From the NCBI RefSeq assembly GCF_954871325.1, contig NC_088778.1:7039743-7103742 (forward strand): a DNA stretch of 64,000 nucleotides, given 5' to 3'. This document shows, in pieces, positions 1 to 12,224 of the stretch. Position 1 is the stretch's first letter. Each line of letters opens with the position of its first letter. The position numbers and the translations under genes are program-made. Under the pieces are notes generated by a model. It was not told the origin of the DNA and made no database searches. It saw only the letters and a list, made by a program, of their open reading frames with translations. The DNA is from Gordionus sp. m RMFG-2023 (Eukaryota > Nematomorpha > Gordioida > Chordodea > Parachordodidae).

Positions 1-756
1 TTAGGTAAATACACTTTGGTTTTTGCCAAATACAGAGGCATTATCAGCGCAGATAGCTGACATGCAATTCATTGATAACCCTGAATCAGCTATATTTACA
101 TTATGTGGTTAGCTACATCGTTGGATTTTTCACTACCCGAAAAATTTTTTTTAACAGTTTTATTGAAATGTTATTATATTTCCATTATTAGATGAATCTG
201 TTATAATTGCATATGGGATGCCCATCTTTCAAATCGTCTAGAATAGACCTCAGGATTCAGTTACTAAAACCAAGTAAGGTTTGCACTTATATTGGAGTAA
301 TTAAATATCATAGGAAAAAGATTCTACCAACATTGTGATGATATAGCTCTGTGAATGTTGAACTACATGATAGGTTTATACGATTTCCGCAGCTGTAGTT
401 GAATCTGTATTATTTATTATTTTTGGAGTATATTTTTTTATTGCAATCATGTTGATATACGATATACTCACCTGTACTGACTTATATGAATGAAATTATG
501 ATTGGATAAAAATAAAACAGGATTAAAAGAAATTTACAAATTAGACATGTTTTTCGAATTATTTAAAATTTATTTTAAAAATAAAAAAATAATTAATTAC
601 TATCTCTCAAAATTATTATTTATATATTAAAAACGTTAAAATATCTTTTTTAAAAATTGTGGGAGAAATTAAAAAATTGCGGTAGATTTTTGCGGGAGAT
701 TTCCAATTGCGGTAGTTTTGCGGGAGAGAGATGATCTGCGTGTAAACTAAATAATT

Positions 757-771
757 GCGGGAGTCTCCCGC
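757..771. repeat. GC-rich 15-bp hairpin in left arm
   Basis: A perfect stem of seven G/C-rich pairs around a single central base, in otherwise AT-rich DNA. It lies next to a short run of gcgggag motifs (660-790) and the phrase ggagacatggccaccctg. The mirror copy is at 6495-6509 in the right arm. It could be the end of an old mobile element. Its function is unknown. Confidence 0.6.
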
Positions 772-797
772 TGATACGGGGAGACATGGCCACCCTG

Positions 798-1445
798 TTC
801 ACGACTCAAGTTGGAAGTCTAAAGTTAAAAATAAAAAAAATAGAAAAAATGTTTTTTTAATTAATAACTAATTTGAAATCTTCGTCCTATAGTCCCATCA
901 AGTTAACGACTCAGCTCATAGAACTATTCGACCTCTAGTCGACATAAGTATATATTTAGTATTCACGACCTTAAATCGGAAGTCTAAAGTTAAAAATAAA
1001 AAAAATAGAACAAATGTTTTAGTAATTAATAGTAACTAATTTGAAATATTCGTCCTCTAGTCGACTCAAGTTTAAAGAACTATTCGACGATTAGCCGACT
1101 ATAATATATATTTCGTATTCACGACTTAAGTTGGAAGTCTAAAGTTAAAAATAAAGAAAACAACAAATATTTTATTAATTAGTAATAAAAAACTAATTTC
1201 AAATCTTCATCCTCTAGTCGATTCAAGTTCATAAAACTTTTCGTAGTCGATTCAAGTTCATAGAACTATTTATCCTATAGTAGACTCAAGTTGGAAGTCT
1301 AAAGTAAATAAAAATGAAAAAAACAGAACATATATCTTAATTTAATAACTATAGCTATTTGAAATATTCGTCCTCTAGTCGACTCAAGTTCATAAAACTA
1401 TTCGTCCTCTAGACGACTCAAGTTCATAAAACTATTCGTACTTGA
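798..1445. repeat. 160-bp tandem array, left arm
   Basis: Units start at about 798, 962, 1118 and 1278 with the recognisable phrase acgactcaagttggaagtct, giving periods of 164, 156 and 160 bp. Within units there is a shorter nested repeat of about 33 bp (gtcgactcaagttcatagaa, then ctattcgtcctcta). The last part (1370-1445) is only the short repeat. No coding potential is seen. Confidence 0.85.
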
Positions 1446-1534
1446 GTTCACGATATGAGTTAGTCGACTTAATTAACGACTAGAGACTCTTAGTTAGAGT
1501 CGGGTAAACTCGACGTTTTAACAACATTTTTATA

Positions 1535-1990
1535 TCTAAAAGATGATCGAATTAATATGCTAGAAAGTTTTCAACATTGTTTTCTTCAACAACAGTAGAA
1601 TAACTATTTAGCTTTAATGTCTCTAAATAATCATAATAGAATACTTTTATTGATAATCTCTTTGAAAAATAAAAAAATGATAATTTCTAGAAAAAATTAT
1701 ACATTTTCTTTTAAATGTACGTTAATTCAATAGTGTTTGTTGATTAGGGTAGAAAAACTGCATCAAATTTTTGACATAAAGGATTTTCCATTTTGTAATA
1801 CAATTTAATTGCGAATGTCTCATCATTTTGTATAGTATATTTAAGGAGTAAAACCTTTATATTTTTCAAACATAAAAAACAAATTTTTTTAAAGAATAAA
1901 ATTTTATTAAAATTATATTATATGAAAATTAATAAAGATTCTCATATTTATTTACTATTTTTAATCAAATCTTATTTAAAATTTTAGAAT
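1535..1990. repeat. Dispersed kinase-flank segment X
   Basis: This AT-rich stretch recurs as a mirror copy at about 5270-5730, as a diverged copy at 11410-11840 and in part at 9955-10100. In the arms and at 11.4 kb it lies on the downstream side of kinase sequences, so it may be an ancestral 3' flank carried along with the gene. The short open frames inside it are low-complexity and not convincing as genes. Confidence 0.7.
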
Positions 1991-2439
1991 TCTTTATTTG
2001 ACATTCTAACAAATAGTGTTGGTTATAAAGGGTGCAAGATTTTGTGGTAAATATAAACATCACTTAATAGACCATGGATAATCTAGTAACAGTTTATGAT
2101 ATTGAATACCTTTGGTTGGAAATTTAATCAAAAGAATAACAGAAATAATAATTACTCTAAAATATAAAACGGCAAAGGTTAAAATATATGAAATCAAAAA
2201 TAGCTGCTAGATCTTGATACCACATCTTTTGTTATTCGTTTTCAAATTGATAACTTAATAATTACAAAATAAATATAGTTTTCTTTTCAATAAAGATCTT
2301 ATAATTTAGTTAATTTTAATACATATACTAAAGAAAATTTATATCTGTTGTGTTTATTTTATTTTATTTCTATTTATATTTAGCTTTACTTAAAATAATT
2401 TTTAATAAATTATAAAAATTCTAAGTCGGTGTACTTTAC

Positions 2440-2860
2440 GCCACCTATAATGACAACGATAGAAAGCGGCACCCGGTCTACGATAGTTATATCGATGCTA
2501 AGTTATTTTTTCTTATCTTTTTTTAAATGATTTATTGCATATACCTTACATGCTCCATAGTCGCAGATATGGCATGGCCCTTACGATCTAAGAGTATATT
2601 TTAAGGTTTAAGATTGCGATGAATGATCCCTTAAAAGATATAAATATACGATTATATTTGAAAATAACTATACATTTTGTTTAATTAAAGGTTGTGTTAT
2701 TAAAAGTTAACTTTAATAATACAATAACTTTGTTAAAACCGTTGTCGTGTAAATAATTTAAGGCAATCGCGATTTCCTCTGCATAGAATATAGCGTGATT
2801 TTCCCCAGTCGCCATATCTTTTCGTAATAGATTTAAGATTTTCCCCTGAAATGAAATGCA
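2440..2860 (-). pseudogene. AGC-kinase fragment in left arm (exon C, exon D and a GC-rich block)
   Basis: The reverse complement aligns with parent exons C and D (15531-15187). It holds the segment up to the alpha-E helix, then GIIHR-LKP and a DYG-like stretch ending CK before a GT donor, and then the conserved GC-rich block. The catalytic HRD aspartate codon reads as asparagine and there is an in-frame stop just after LKP, so this is not a working kinase. The C-lobe exons F-J are absent. Identity to the parent looks near 80 percent by eye. Confidence 0.8.
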
Positions 2861-2945
2861 TTACCAGATGCCAATTTGAAATTTAGAATATAATATTTAG
2901 TGCTACGAAAAATAATAATTATTTTAAATAACATTCAAAATATAG

Positions 2946-3028
2946 TGAAATAGATCCTAATAGCAATCTTGAGTCCACAGTTAACTTACCTTGGAAGCCA
3001 TTCAGAAGTGACTTAACAAATGATAAAG
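2946..3028 (+). pseudogene. Isolated kinase exon-4-like exon, open and spliceable
   Basis: Plus-strand match to parent exon 4 (16823-16765, minus strand), bounded by tatag and an AAAG/GTAAAC donor. It has the same phases as the parent (one base in, one base out) but is 24 nt longer (83 against 59), and the frame is open throughout. It is followed by intron-like sequence (about 3050-3250) matching 16560-16750 and by 3640-3730 matching 16240-16310, both in the plus sense. This piece is therefore inverted relative to the kinase fragment just left of it. Confidence 0.7.
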
Positions 3029-3744
3029 GTAAACAAATATTATTTTGCCTCTCGAATATTTGACTCAATTATAGTAATTTTTCCCTTCTATTCTTTCATA
3101 AAAATAATATTTCATATATAGCTAGAATAAATTTTCTATCAGAAGTTTAAAAAAAGTATTAATCTTCCTATAACTTTTTTTAACCGATTTAGATTGTAAA
3201 TTATCATTGAGAATTTATCAACTTCAGACTATTAAAATTATTAAAATTTCTGGATAAAAAAACTATACTTTCATAAAAAATTATTTCCATATATATATAG
3301 TTCGAATAATTTTTCTACTTGAAATTAATGAATTTAATTTCTAAAATCTTAATTTGTCAGTAAACTTTTACCCTATTTACTTTTTGTGGAAATTATTATA
3401 GCGAATTTCTACAAAGCCCAAATTTATGATCTATAAAAATTATTGAAATTTCTGCACAAATAAAATATTTGCTTTTTGAAGTTGAAGAATTTAATTTATA
3501 ATCTTAATTTCGCTATTTTACACTAGGGTTTTTAACAAATGAATGTTGCGAATTTTATCAATATTTCATTTATAATATATAAAAATTATTAAATTTTCCA
3601 CCTATAAATTATCTTCATTTTATTTTATATATATAGAGTCATCTAACAATATTCTCCTACATGTGAATTTAGCGGCTATCACGGGAATTCGAAAAAAGTT
3701 TAAATTTATATAACATTTTATTTCTCATTTTCCACGAGACAAGC

Positions 3745-4162
3745 ACAAAATATATTAGCATTACGAATGCCTGGAATGGTAATCTCGTTGATCTCATAAA
3801 TGTCCACTCCCGACAATAGATAATTTATCAAATCTTTTAAACCTTTTTATTTTCCCTTTTTTATGACTAATAAAATGAAATCATGAACATTTTTATAATA
3901 ATTATTTTACTCACTTGTGGAGCTGTTACAAATTCTCCATCTACTACATCACTAAATAAATTAGCATCATTTCAATGAATGTCTGGAATGGTAATCTCGT
4001 TCATTGCACAAATGTCCATTCCCTTCTTTTCATTAGATTTTTTTATCAAATTTCATAAAGAACCTTTTTATTTTCCCTATATTTTTGACTAATAAAATCA
4101 AATCATGAACAGTTTATATAATAATTATTCTACCCTCGTTTGGAGCTGTTACAAATTCCTCA
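3745..4162 (-). pseudogene. Two tandem copies of a kinase exon-2-like exon
   Basis: Two minus-strand units of about 200 bp each contain an acceptor like ttttattag, a Lys-rich start, and a segment reading DICAMNEITIPDIH then GEFVTAP before a gtaraata donor-like sequence. The parent exon 2 (17650-17558) has the same acceptor and Glu-rich end but lacks the middle segment. A third relative lies at 10790-10885. The units carry frame breaks, so they are remnants. They are flanked on both sides by plus-oriented kinase DNA. Confidence 0.65.
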
Positions 4163-4830
4163 TCAGTTATAGATAAATAATAAAATTTGAATATTAAGAA
4201 TTCTTCATTTCAATTAATTATGCCGCTTGCTAGAGCCGCTTCTTAAACGGCGCTTTTAAGATGCTTGCAATGTTATAAGTTTATCTTCTATCTTTTAAGA
4301 ATAATAGCATTTTTAATACGCTACCTTAAAATGGTGACCCAAGAAAATCTTTTAAAAATCTCAGTCGCATATTAAATTTTTTCGCAATATATTATGCATT
4401 TCATTTCAGGGGAAAATCTTAGATCTATTATGAAAAGATATGGGTGACTGGCGGAAGATCACGCCATATTCTATGCAGGGGAAATCGCAATTGCTTTAAA
4501 TTATTTACACGACAACGGTTTTAACAAAATTATCATATTATTAAAGTTAACTTTTAATAACACAACCTTTAATTAAACAAAATGTATAGTTTTTAAAATA
4601 TAATCGTATATTTCTATCTTTTAAGGGATCATTCATCGCTATCTTCACCGTGAAAATATACTATTAGATCGTAAGGGCCTTGCCATACCTACGACTATGG
4701 AGCATGCAAGGTATATGCAATAAATCATTTTAAAAAAGATAAGAAATAAGAACTTAGCATCGATAAAACTATCATAGACCGGGTGCCGCTTTCTATCGTT
4801 GTCATTATATATGGCGTAAAGTACACCGAA
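4163..4830 (+). pseudogene. AGC-kinase fragment in right arm
   Basis: About 4163-4390 matches the parent B-C intron (15760-15570) and 4400-4750 matches exons C and D, all in the plus sense. The alpha-E region (EIAIALNYLHDNG) is well kept. The catalytic loop reads HRYLHREN, so the HRD aspartate is lost. The GC-rich block follows at about 4760-4800. It is head-to-head with the left-arm fragment. Confidence 0.8.
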
Positions 4831-5749
4831 TAAGAATTTTATAATATATTAAAAATTATTTTAAGAAAAGCAATATAAATAGAAATCAAATAAACACAAC
4901 AGATATAAATATTCTTTAGTATATGTATTAAAATTAACTAAATTATAAGATCTTTATTGAAAAGAAAACTATATTTATTTTGTAATTATTAAGTTATCAA
5001 TTTGAAAACGAATAACAAAAGTCAGTGGTATCAAGATCTAGCAGCTATTTTTGATTTCATATATTTTAACCTTTGCCGTTTTATATTTTAGAGTAAATAT
5101 TATTTCTGTTATTCTTTTGATTAAATTTCTAACCAAAGGTATTCTTTTCAATACCATAAACTGTTACTAGATTATCCATGGTCTATTAAGTTATGTTTAT
5201 ATTTACCACAAAATCTTGCACCCTTTATAACCAACACTATTTGTTAGAATGTTTCAAATAAAGAATTCTAAAATTTTAAATAAGATTTGATTAAAAATAG
5301 TAAATAAAAATGAGAATCTTTATTAATTTTCATATAATATAATTTTAATAAAATTTTATTCTTTAAAAAAATTTGTTTTTTATGTTTGAAAAATATAAAG
5401 GTTTTACTCCTTAAATATACTATACAAAATGATGAGACATTCGCAATCAAATTGTATTACAAAATGGAAAATCCTTTATGTCAAAAATTTGATGCAGTTT
5501 TTCTACCCTAATCAACAAACACTATTGAATTAACGTACATTTAAAAGAAAATGTATATTTTTTCTATAAATTATCATTTTTTTATTTTTCAAAGAGATTA
5601 TCAATAAAAGTATTCTATTATGATTATTTAGCGACATTAAAGCTAAATAGTTATTCTACTGTTGTTGAAGAAAACAATGTTGAAAACTTTCTAGCATATT
5701 AATTCGATCATCTTTTAGATATAAAAGTAATGTTGTTAAAACGTCGAGT

Positions 5750-6470
5750 TAACCCGACTCCAACTAAGAGTCTCTAGTCGTTAGTTGAATAAGTCGACTA
5801 ACTCATATCGTGAACTCAAGTACGAATAGTTTTAAGAACTTGAGTCGACTAGAGGACGAATAGTTATATGAACTTGAGTTGACTAGAGGACGAATATTTC
5901 AAATAGTTATAGTTATTAAATTAAGATTTTGTTCTGTTTTTTTCATTTTTATTTATTTAAAACTTCCAACTTGAGTCGACTATAGGATGAATAGTTCTAT
6001 GAACTTGAGTCGACTATAGGACGAAGAGTTCTATGAACTTGAATCGACTAGAGGACGAAGATTTGAAATTAGTTATTTATTACTAATTAATAAAATATTT
6101 GTTGTTTTCTTTATTTTTAACTTTAGACTTCCAACTTGAGTCGTGAATACGAAATATATAATATAGTCGGCTAATCGTCGAATAGTTCTTTAAACTTGAG
6201 TCGACTAGAGGACGAATATTTCAAATTAGTTACTATTAATTACTAAAACATTTGTTCTATTTTTTTTATTTTTAACTTTAGACTTCCAATTTAAGGTCGT
6301 GAATACTAAATATATACTTATGTCGACTAGAGGTCAAATAGTTCTATGAGCTGAGTCGTTAACTTGATGGGACTATAGGACGAAGATTTCAAATTAGTTA
6401 TTAATTAAAAAAACATTTTTTCTATTTTTTTTATTTTTAACTTTAGACTTCCAACTTGAGTCGTGAACAG
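5750..6470. repeat. 160-bp tandem array, right arm (mirror copy)
   Basis: Reverse complement of the array at 798-1445, with the same long unit and nested short unit. Small copy and indel differences between the two arrays make this the least alignable part of the outer arms. Confidence 0.82.
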
Positions 6471-7559
6471 GGTGGCCATGTCTCCCCGTATCAGCGGGAG
6501 ACTCCCGCAATTATTTAGTTTACACGCAGATCATCTCTCTCCCGCAAAATTATCGCAATTGGAAATCTCCCCCAAAAATCTACCGCAATTTTTTAATTTA
6601 TCCCACAATTTTTAAAAAAGGTATTTTAACGTTTTTAATATATAAATAATAATTTTGAGAGATAGTAATTAATTATTTTTATATTTTTAAAATAAATTTT
6701 AAATATTTCGAAAAACATGTCTAATTTGTAAAAAATTTTTTATCCTGTTTTATTTTTATCCAATAATAAATCAACATAATTTCATTCATATAAGTCAGTA
6801 CAGGTGAGTATATCGTATATCAACTTTATTGCAATACAAAAATATACTCCAAAAATAATAAATAATACAGATTCAACTACAGCTGCGGAAATCGTATAAA
6901 CCTATCATGTAGTTCAACATTCACAGAGCTATATCATCACAATGTTGGTAGAATCTTTTTCCTATGATATTTAATTACTCCAATATAAGTGCAAACCTTA
7001 CTTGGTAACTGAATCCTGAGGTCAATTCTAGACGATTTGAAAGATGGGCATCTCATATGCAATTATAACAGATTCATCTAATAATGGAAATATTATAACA
7101 TTTCAATAAAACTGTTAAAAAAAATTTTTCGGGTAGTGAAAACAACGATGTAGCTAACCACATAATGTAAATATAGCTGATTCAGGGTTATCAATGAATT
7201 GCATGTCAGCTATCTCCGCTGATAATGCCTCTGTATTTGGCAAAAACCAAAGTGTATTTACCTAATTCAGGCAGCACAATAATGAATTAATACCAATTGG
7301 CTGTATATGGCATATACAACATGATTCTTGAAAGAAGGCAATGAATGTACTATCTGTGGATGTCGAAATAATTGTGATGAAATGTTTTAAATAATTTTGT
7401 TCATCAACTAAAAGAGTTGGTGGAGTGGTCTTACTTGGAATGAGTTGTTGCGATATGTACCTATCAGGTGATTATCATTAATACCTGCCATCGATATTTT
7501 AAAATTTTACAAACCCTTAAAAAAAATACTTTTTAAATAAAGAATTTAAAAGCTATCCT

Positions 7560-8400
7560 AAAATTTTGAAAAATTTTTTGGATTATGAAATGGCAGAAGC
7601 ATATTCGAGATATGTAAAAAATCTACTTCATGCAGTTAATATTCAGTTGTAATCAGAATATTCTTTATAAATAAAATCATGCTACAGCTCTGTTCATCTC
7701 TACAGTTAAAAATTGATAATAAATTTTATGGCGCTATTGCTAAAAATATTATATTAAAATGTCCAAATAATACTCTAAATAATACATTTTTAAATGAAGC
7801 AGATATTTTTATTAAACCAATTTTAGAATTAAAATCAAAATTTGATTTTAATAACTCTATTTACAAATGGATAAATATTAAGCCTTGTAACAGAAACCAT
7901 CAATATATGGTTTTTGTAAATTAATAAATATATTAAAAATACTGAATAACATTGATGTCTAGTTTGAGGAGATTGTAATTTCCACAATTTTTTATTAGCC
8001 AGAATATTTAAAGTTAGATGATCTATAAGTAGAGGAGAAATGGGTTGAATTTTTTCGTATTAACAATTTATTCTCATGCTTGGGAAAAATATGCGAGTAT
8101 GTCTTCTCCTTACCTCTTTCTAATGCCTCATCCGAGCACATTTATAGCCTGATAAGGACTGGAGAGAAATCGGATTGCTTTAACAACATTAGAGGCCGCG
8201 CTAATGGTTAAACAAATTTATAATATATCATGCCAGGAATTTTATAAATATTTCAATAAGGTAAACGTTTTGCATATTTACCATAAAAATTTTAAACAAG
8301 AGTCAAACACAAAAAATTATAAATCAATGTATAGCCCCATCCCTCATCTACAAGATATAAAAAAGTGTAGCCCTCTACCTATAATATTTTAGGAGCTATG
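7560..8400 (+). mobile_element. Decayed hAT-type transposase fragment
   Basis: Frames at 7990-8210 give WVEFFRINNLFSCLGKICEY, then a SNASSEHIYSLI segment, then LTTLEAALMVKQIYN. This is the order and spacing of the hAT C-terminal dimerisation region (leucine-rich helix, S-A-ER-FS-like core, NRL-LE-L end). The frame changes between these pieces, so the gene is broken. The open frame 7679-7924 (81 codons, FIKPILELKSKFDFNNSIYKW) may belong to the same element. No terminal repeats were identified. Confidence 0.5.
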
Positions 8401-9954
8401 ATTATTTATGTCAAACTACTCATTTTCGCCATTTTACCCTTACAGGGTATAGTGATAAGCAATGCGTTAAAGTGGTTAAAATAATATTTGACATATATTT
8501 ATCGTTTTATTTATCAAATATTACAAATTTAAGATATATTTATGATTTTTATTTACAAACTAATCAATGTAATATGGACATGTAAAGTAGTCATAATTAG
8601 CACATTTAGAATGCGCCCATTCAAGGCACATTGTACATTTTAACTATTCATCTCCCTCACGACTATTTATATAGTTTTTCTTGCAAATAACACATAATCA
8701 ATTCTTTTCTGATATCTTTTTTTTTCTCTGAATTAATAATTTAATATTAATTTGGTAACTTTATTAGTATTGCTCAATCAATTCAAATACAAACAATATA
8801 ATTTAATTATGTATAGGCGTTAATCATAAATGACCTGCTTGCTTCTAATATGCAATCACGATTCTTCTTCATTTGTAAATATTTGTTTATGATCTGAACT
8901 TTAAATACCATTTTAATATCTTCTTCTCAATGTTGTATAATGTATATATACAGACAAATTCAATGAAGTGTTATTGTTATTTTAATTTTATGACTTCATC
9001 TATTATACTTACATCTTTGAATATGGTTTTTCTTTTATAATTTCTCATTATTTGATTGATACAATTTTAATAAATGAATGAATGAAAAATTTAATGTGAA
9101 TAATTATATATTTTAACCGTTTTACCCATAACAGCGTTAGCCCAAGGTGACATATATTATAAATATCGTTATTGCGTGACTTCTAGTATAGCTACAAATG
9201 TCAGATAAAATTTTATTTTATAGCTAATACATTAAGAAACATGTGTGCCAAATTTTGAATCCTGAGGATATGAATATTTTACTAAAAGCAAAATATACTA
9301 GAGAATGATTTTTATATTTTTTGGGTAAAAAACAGTTTTTTGACAAAATATATAAAACCAGGTAAGTTTTTAAAAGATGAACATAGGTAACAAATTAGAT
9401 ATAAAAATACATCTTCACACCAAATTTAAAATCTTTGTGCTCAAGAGTTAAAAGGTTATTCTCGTTATCATTGTTACCCGTCAATCGTTTTACCCCGGTC
9501 TCCTCTATTTTGGTTAACTATTAATAATATTGCAATCATTCATTCATATTTTTGGCGGGAATATATTGAGTGAATACTTTAACTATATTACCTTGGCTCA
9601 GATAACGCAAGTAATTTTTTTAAATTACAAATTTTGGTTAAGCTTTGATGGGAATGATATGAAAACGGGTAAATTCATTACCTATATTAAAGGGTATAGT
9701 ATCATTCATAGAATCTCTTTTTTCTAGATGTATAGATTCTCTCAATGGTGTAGCCAAGGGGAGAAGTCACCCACACACTAAAAACCCAAAATATGAAAAT
9801 CATACGTTAATATGGTTCAAAAATTACTATATATTCATACCTTAACAAATAATATTTTTAATCGAAATTTAGTTTAATATGACTGAACATTAAAATTTTA
9901 TGTTGTGGAAGTGGATTATATTAATATAGAATATATGTCAATTATTCTAGGTGA
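8400..9954. other. AT-rich accessory stretch, no gene seen
   Basis: No splice-bounded or family-like coding segment. The 65-codon open frame at 9530-9727 has AT-driven composition. About 9240-9520 has transposon-like sequence ending in a C-rich phrase, but I could not define ends. Confidence 0.5.
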
Positions 9955-10100
9955 TAAAGATCGAATTAATATGCTAGGAAGTTTTTCAGCAATTTAAAAG
10001 GTTCTTCTAAACTATAACTCCATTTGTAATTTTCAATAGAATCCTACTTTAATTTTTTATTATATTAATTAATAAAAAATGAATTGTAATTATCTAATTA
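9955..10100. repeat. Partial copy of segment X
   Basis: The phrase gatcgaattaatatgctagg and the following sequence match 1548 onward and 11415 onward, diverged and truncated. Confidence 0.5.
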
Positions 10101-10599
10101 TAATTAATCTATCAAAAATAAAGATATAATCTTTCTCGATAAAAATGGACATTTGCGTTGATCATTAATATTGATTGCCTTTATATTTATCCCAATAATA
10201 GAAAAAAACGAAGAAAGGCTTAATTATAGGCACTTTTAAAGAACCGGCTTCAAAAAGGTTTTCTGGATATTAAAATTGTTTCTTAAGTTTTAACTTAAAA
10301 ATCAGCTTATCTTTCAATAATCAATATTTTTCCATCATATATCATTTATATAAAATATATTTGTAGTAGAATATAAAAATGTCGAAAAAATGATTAAGAT
10401 TACATTCATGAGATCAATGCGATGATCAATTCATATTATCGATTTGGGTGAAGAGAACATAAAAGCCGCTCTATATGAAGGCAAATTGAATGCTATGGAC
10501 TTATTTATGATTAATATTTTATAAATAAAACAAAAAAAAGAAATTTAAAAAAATCAAAATTCGTCTCTGCGACAATCACATAATCATATAACCTATTAT

Positions 10600-11000
10600 C
10601 ATCGTTATAATGAAAATCAGAACAAGTGAAATTTATTCTATAAACGCCATAAAATTTTTTCTCTCTTACTTTTATGAAGAGGTTCCAGCAACGCGAATTG
10701 AATTTTTTTAGCTTCTTACTTTTTTGTTTTACCAGTAAAATACAAATCACAAACAGGTTTATAACAGTTATTCTACCATCTTTTGGAGCCCTTTTAATTA
10801 TATATTTATCCATAGCATTACATTGGGGTATGATTATTACATTGATATTAATGTCATCATATTTGCCTAATTTTTCCTTTTTTTATTAACAAAATACAAA
10901 TTAAACCTATCTATAATATTTATATTACCACTTTTAGAGGCTGGCTGACTTGCTTTTTATTTTTACTTCAATCACCAAATAAAGTATTTATCGAAAAAAT
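10600..11000 (-). pseudogene. Degenerate 5' part of a second kinase-family gene
   Basis: The reverse complement shows exon-1-like sequence near 10990-10915. An intron resembling the parent's first intron follows. An exon-2-like segment at 10885-10790 reads DDINI, VIIIPQCNAMD, RAPKDG before a gtagaat donor. An intron and exon-3-like Lys-rich sequence (VKQKSKKLKKF) at about 10735-10600 complete it. It lies 3 kb downstream of the intact gene on the same strand. No catalytic exons follow, so it looks like an old tandem duplicate reduced to its 5' end. Confidence 0.6.
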
Positions 11001-11409
11001 TTTCCTGTTCAATTTTACAAATTTCTTATATAAATGATACATGAAGAATATAAGCTTATGAAGAAAAGCTATTCAATAATGAATGATAAGCTGTTTGAAA
11101 AATAACAATAATTGTTTTGAATATTACTAAATCAAATTATGCATTACCCAAAGTTTGATAATTTAAAGATGGTAATGTAATTTTTATAATTCTGTAAATT
11201 TTATCCCCCATAGCAATTGTCTTTATTCCGCACTATAGAAATTTTATTAGAATGGCAAAACTTTCCCGTTTAGATTTGTTGAGTAAATATCTAGACAAAA
11301 TATTTATAATAATTAATAGTATATGAAGCTGTTTTCAATAAACATTTCTAAATACAAAAGTCCCGAGATTGTCAAAAACAATAATGGTAATTTCAAATTT
11401 GTGAATATA

Positions 11410-11840
11410 TAAAAGACGATAATCGAATTAATATTCTAGGTTTAATTAAAAGGTGTTTTTAAAGTATAACACATTGTTTTCTTCATCAACTATAGTAACA
11501 CTATTTAAGTTGTTAAATAATTATAATAAAATACCTATAATTAACGATCTCTTTGAAAAATAAAAAATGATAATTTATAGGAAAAATTATACGTTTTCTT
11601 TTAAATATCCGTTAAAAGTATTTTCAATAGTGTTTGTTGATTAGGGTAGAAAAATAATCAGTATTTAGACATAAATGATGTTCCATTTTGTAATACAGAA
11701 TTTTATTGCAAACGTCCTATCATTTTGTATTGTATATTTAAGGAGTAAAACCAACCTTTATATTTTTCAAATATAAAAAGCAAATTTTAATAAAGTATAA
11801 AATATTATTTTATTATATGCCAATTAATAAAGTTTCTCAT
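11410..11840. repeat. Diverged copy of segment X
   Basis: Collinear with 1535-1990, including the phrases acattgttttcttcaa and gtgtttgttgattagggtag. It has more mismatches and indels than the two palindrome arms show to each other, so it split off earlier. Confidence 0.75.
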
Positions 11841-12224
11841 TAGTTTTACCATAATATAATCCTATCTTGAATTTTTACTTTACGAATTGAGATAAAAAAG
11901 AATTGTAATTATATAATTAGAATTCTCTATAAAATCACGATTACATGTAATTATTAATTAATAAATAATTTAAGAAATGGAATTTCATAATTATAAATTT
12001 TTGCATTACAATTAAAAATTATTTAAATTTTTTGAGTAATTATGCAGCCCATCCCTCTTATTGATAAATAATTTGAATTCAGTTTATAATTTTTTTTAAT
12101 TATATCATTCAGTTTATTTTTTATAAAGTATAAATATCAATACAAACTCTTTCTTATGATTCAAGCTCCGAGCTATAGAGATATATTCATATGTTTTTTA
12201 TTCGAATGATTTATAAATTACATT

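Larger units (their letters stand above)
1..7265. repeat. Long inverted repeat (palindrome) made of kinase-gene pieces
   Basis: Position 1 pairs with 7265 and complementarity continues inward to about 2860/4400, leaving a spacer of about 1.5 kb. Over the outermost 120 bp I see one mismatch. Over about 190 bp at 1535-1720 against 5720-5540 I see about three differences. In the kinase-like core (2761-2860 against 4500-4400) I count roughly nine per 100. Each arm holds, from outside in, a GC-rich hairpin, a 160-bp tandem array, a flank segment also present at 11410-11840, and kinase exon remnants. The spacer is not symmetric: it contains kinase pieces in both orientations. Because the window begins at the first paired base, the palindrome may extend further left. 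An assembly fold-back is possible, but the arm differences and asymmetric centre argue against a simple one. Confidence 0.93.

Noticed and set aside
5268-5450. 60-codon minus-strand frame in the right arm
   Set aside because: AT-driven low-complexity composition; its mirror in the left arm is not conserved as a protein.
1-7265. Palindrome as pure assembly artefact
   Set aside because: Arms differ by substitutions and indels, more in the core, and the centre is asymmetric. It is not fully excluded because the window starts inside the palindrome.
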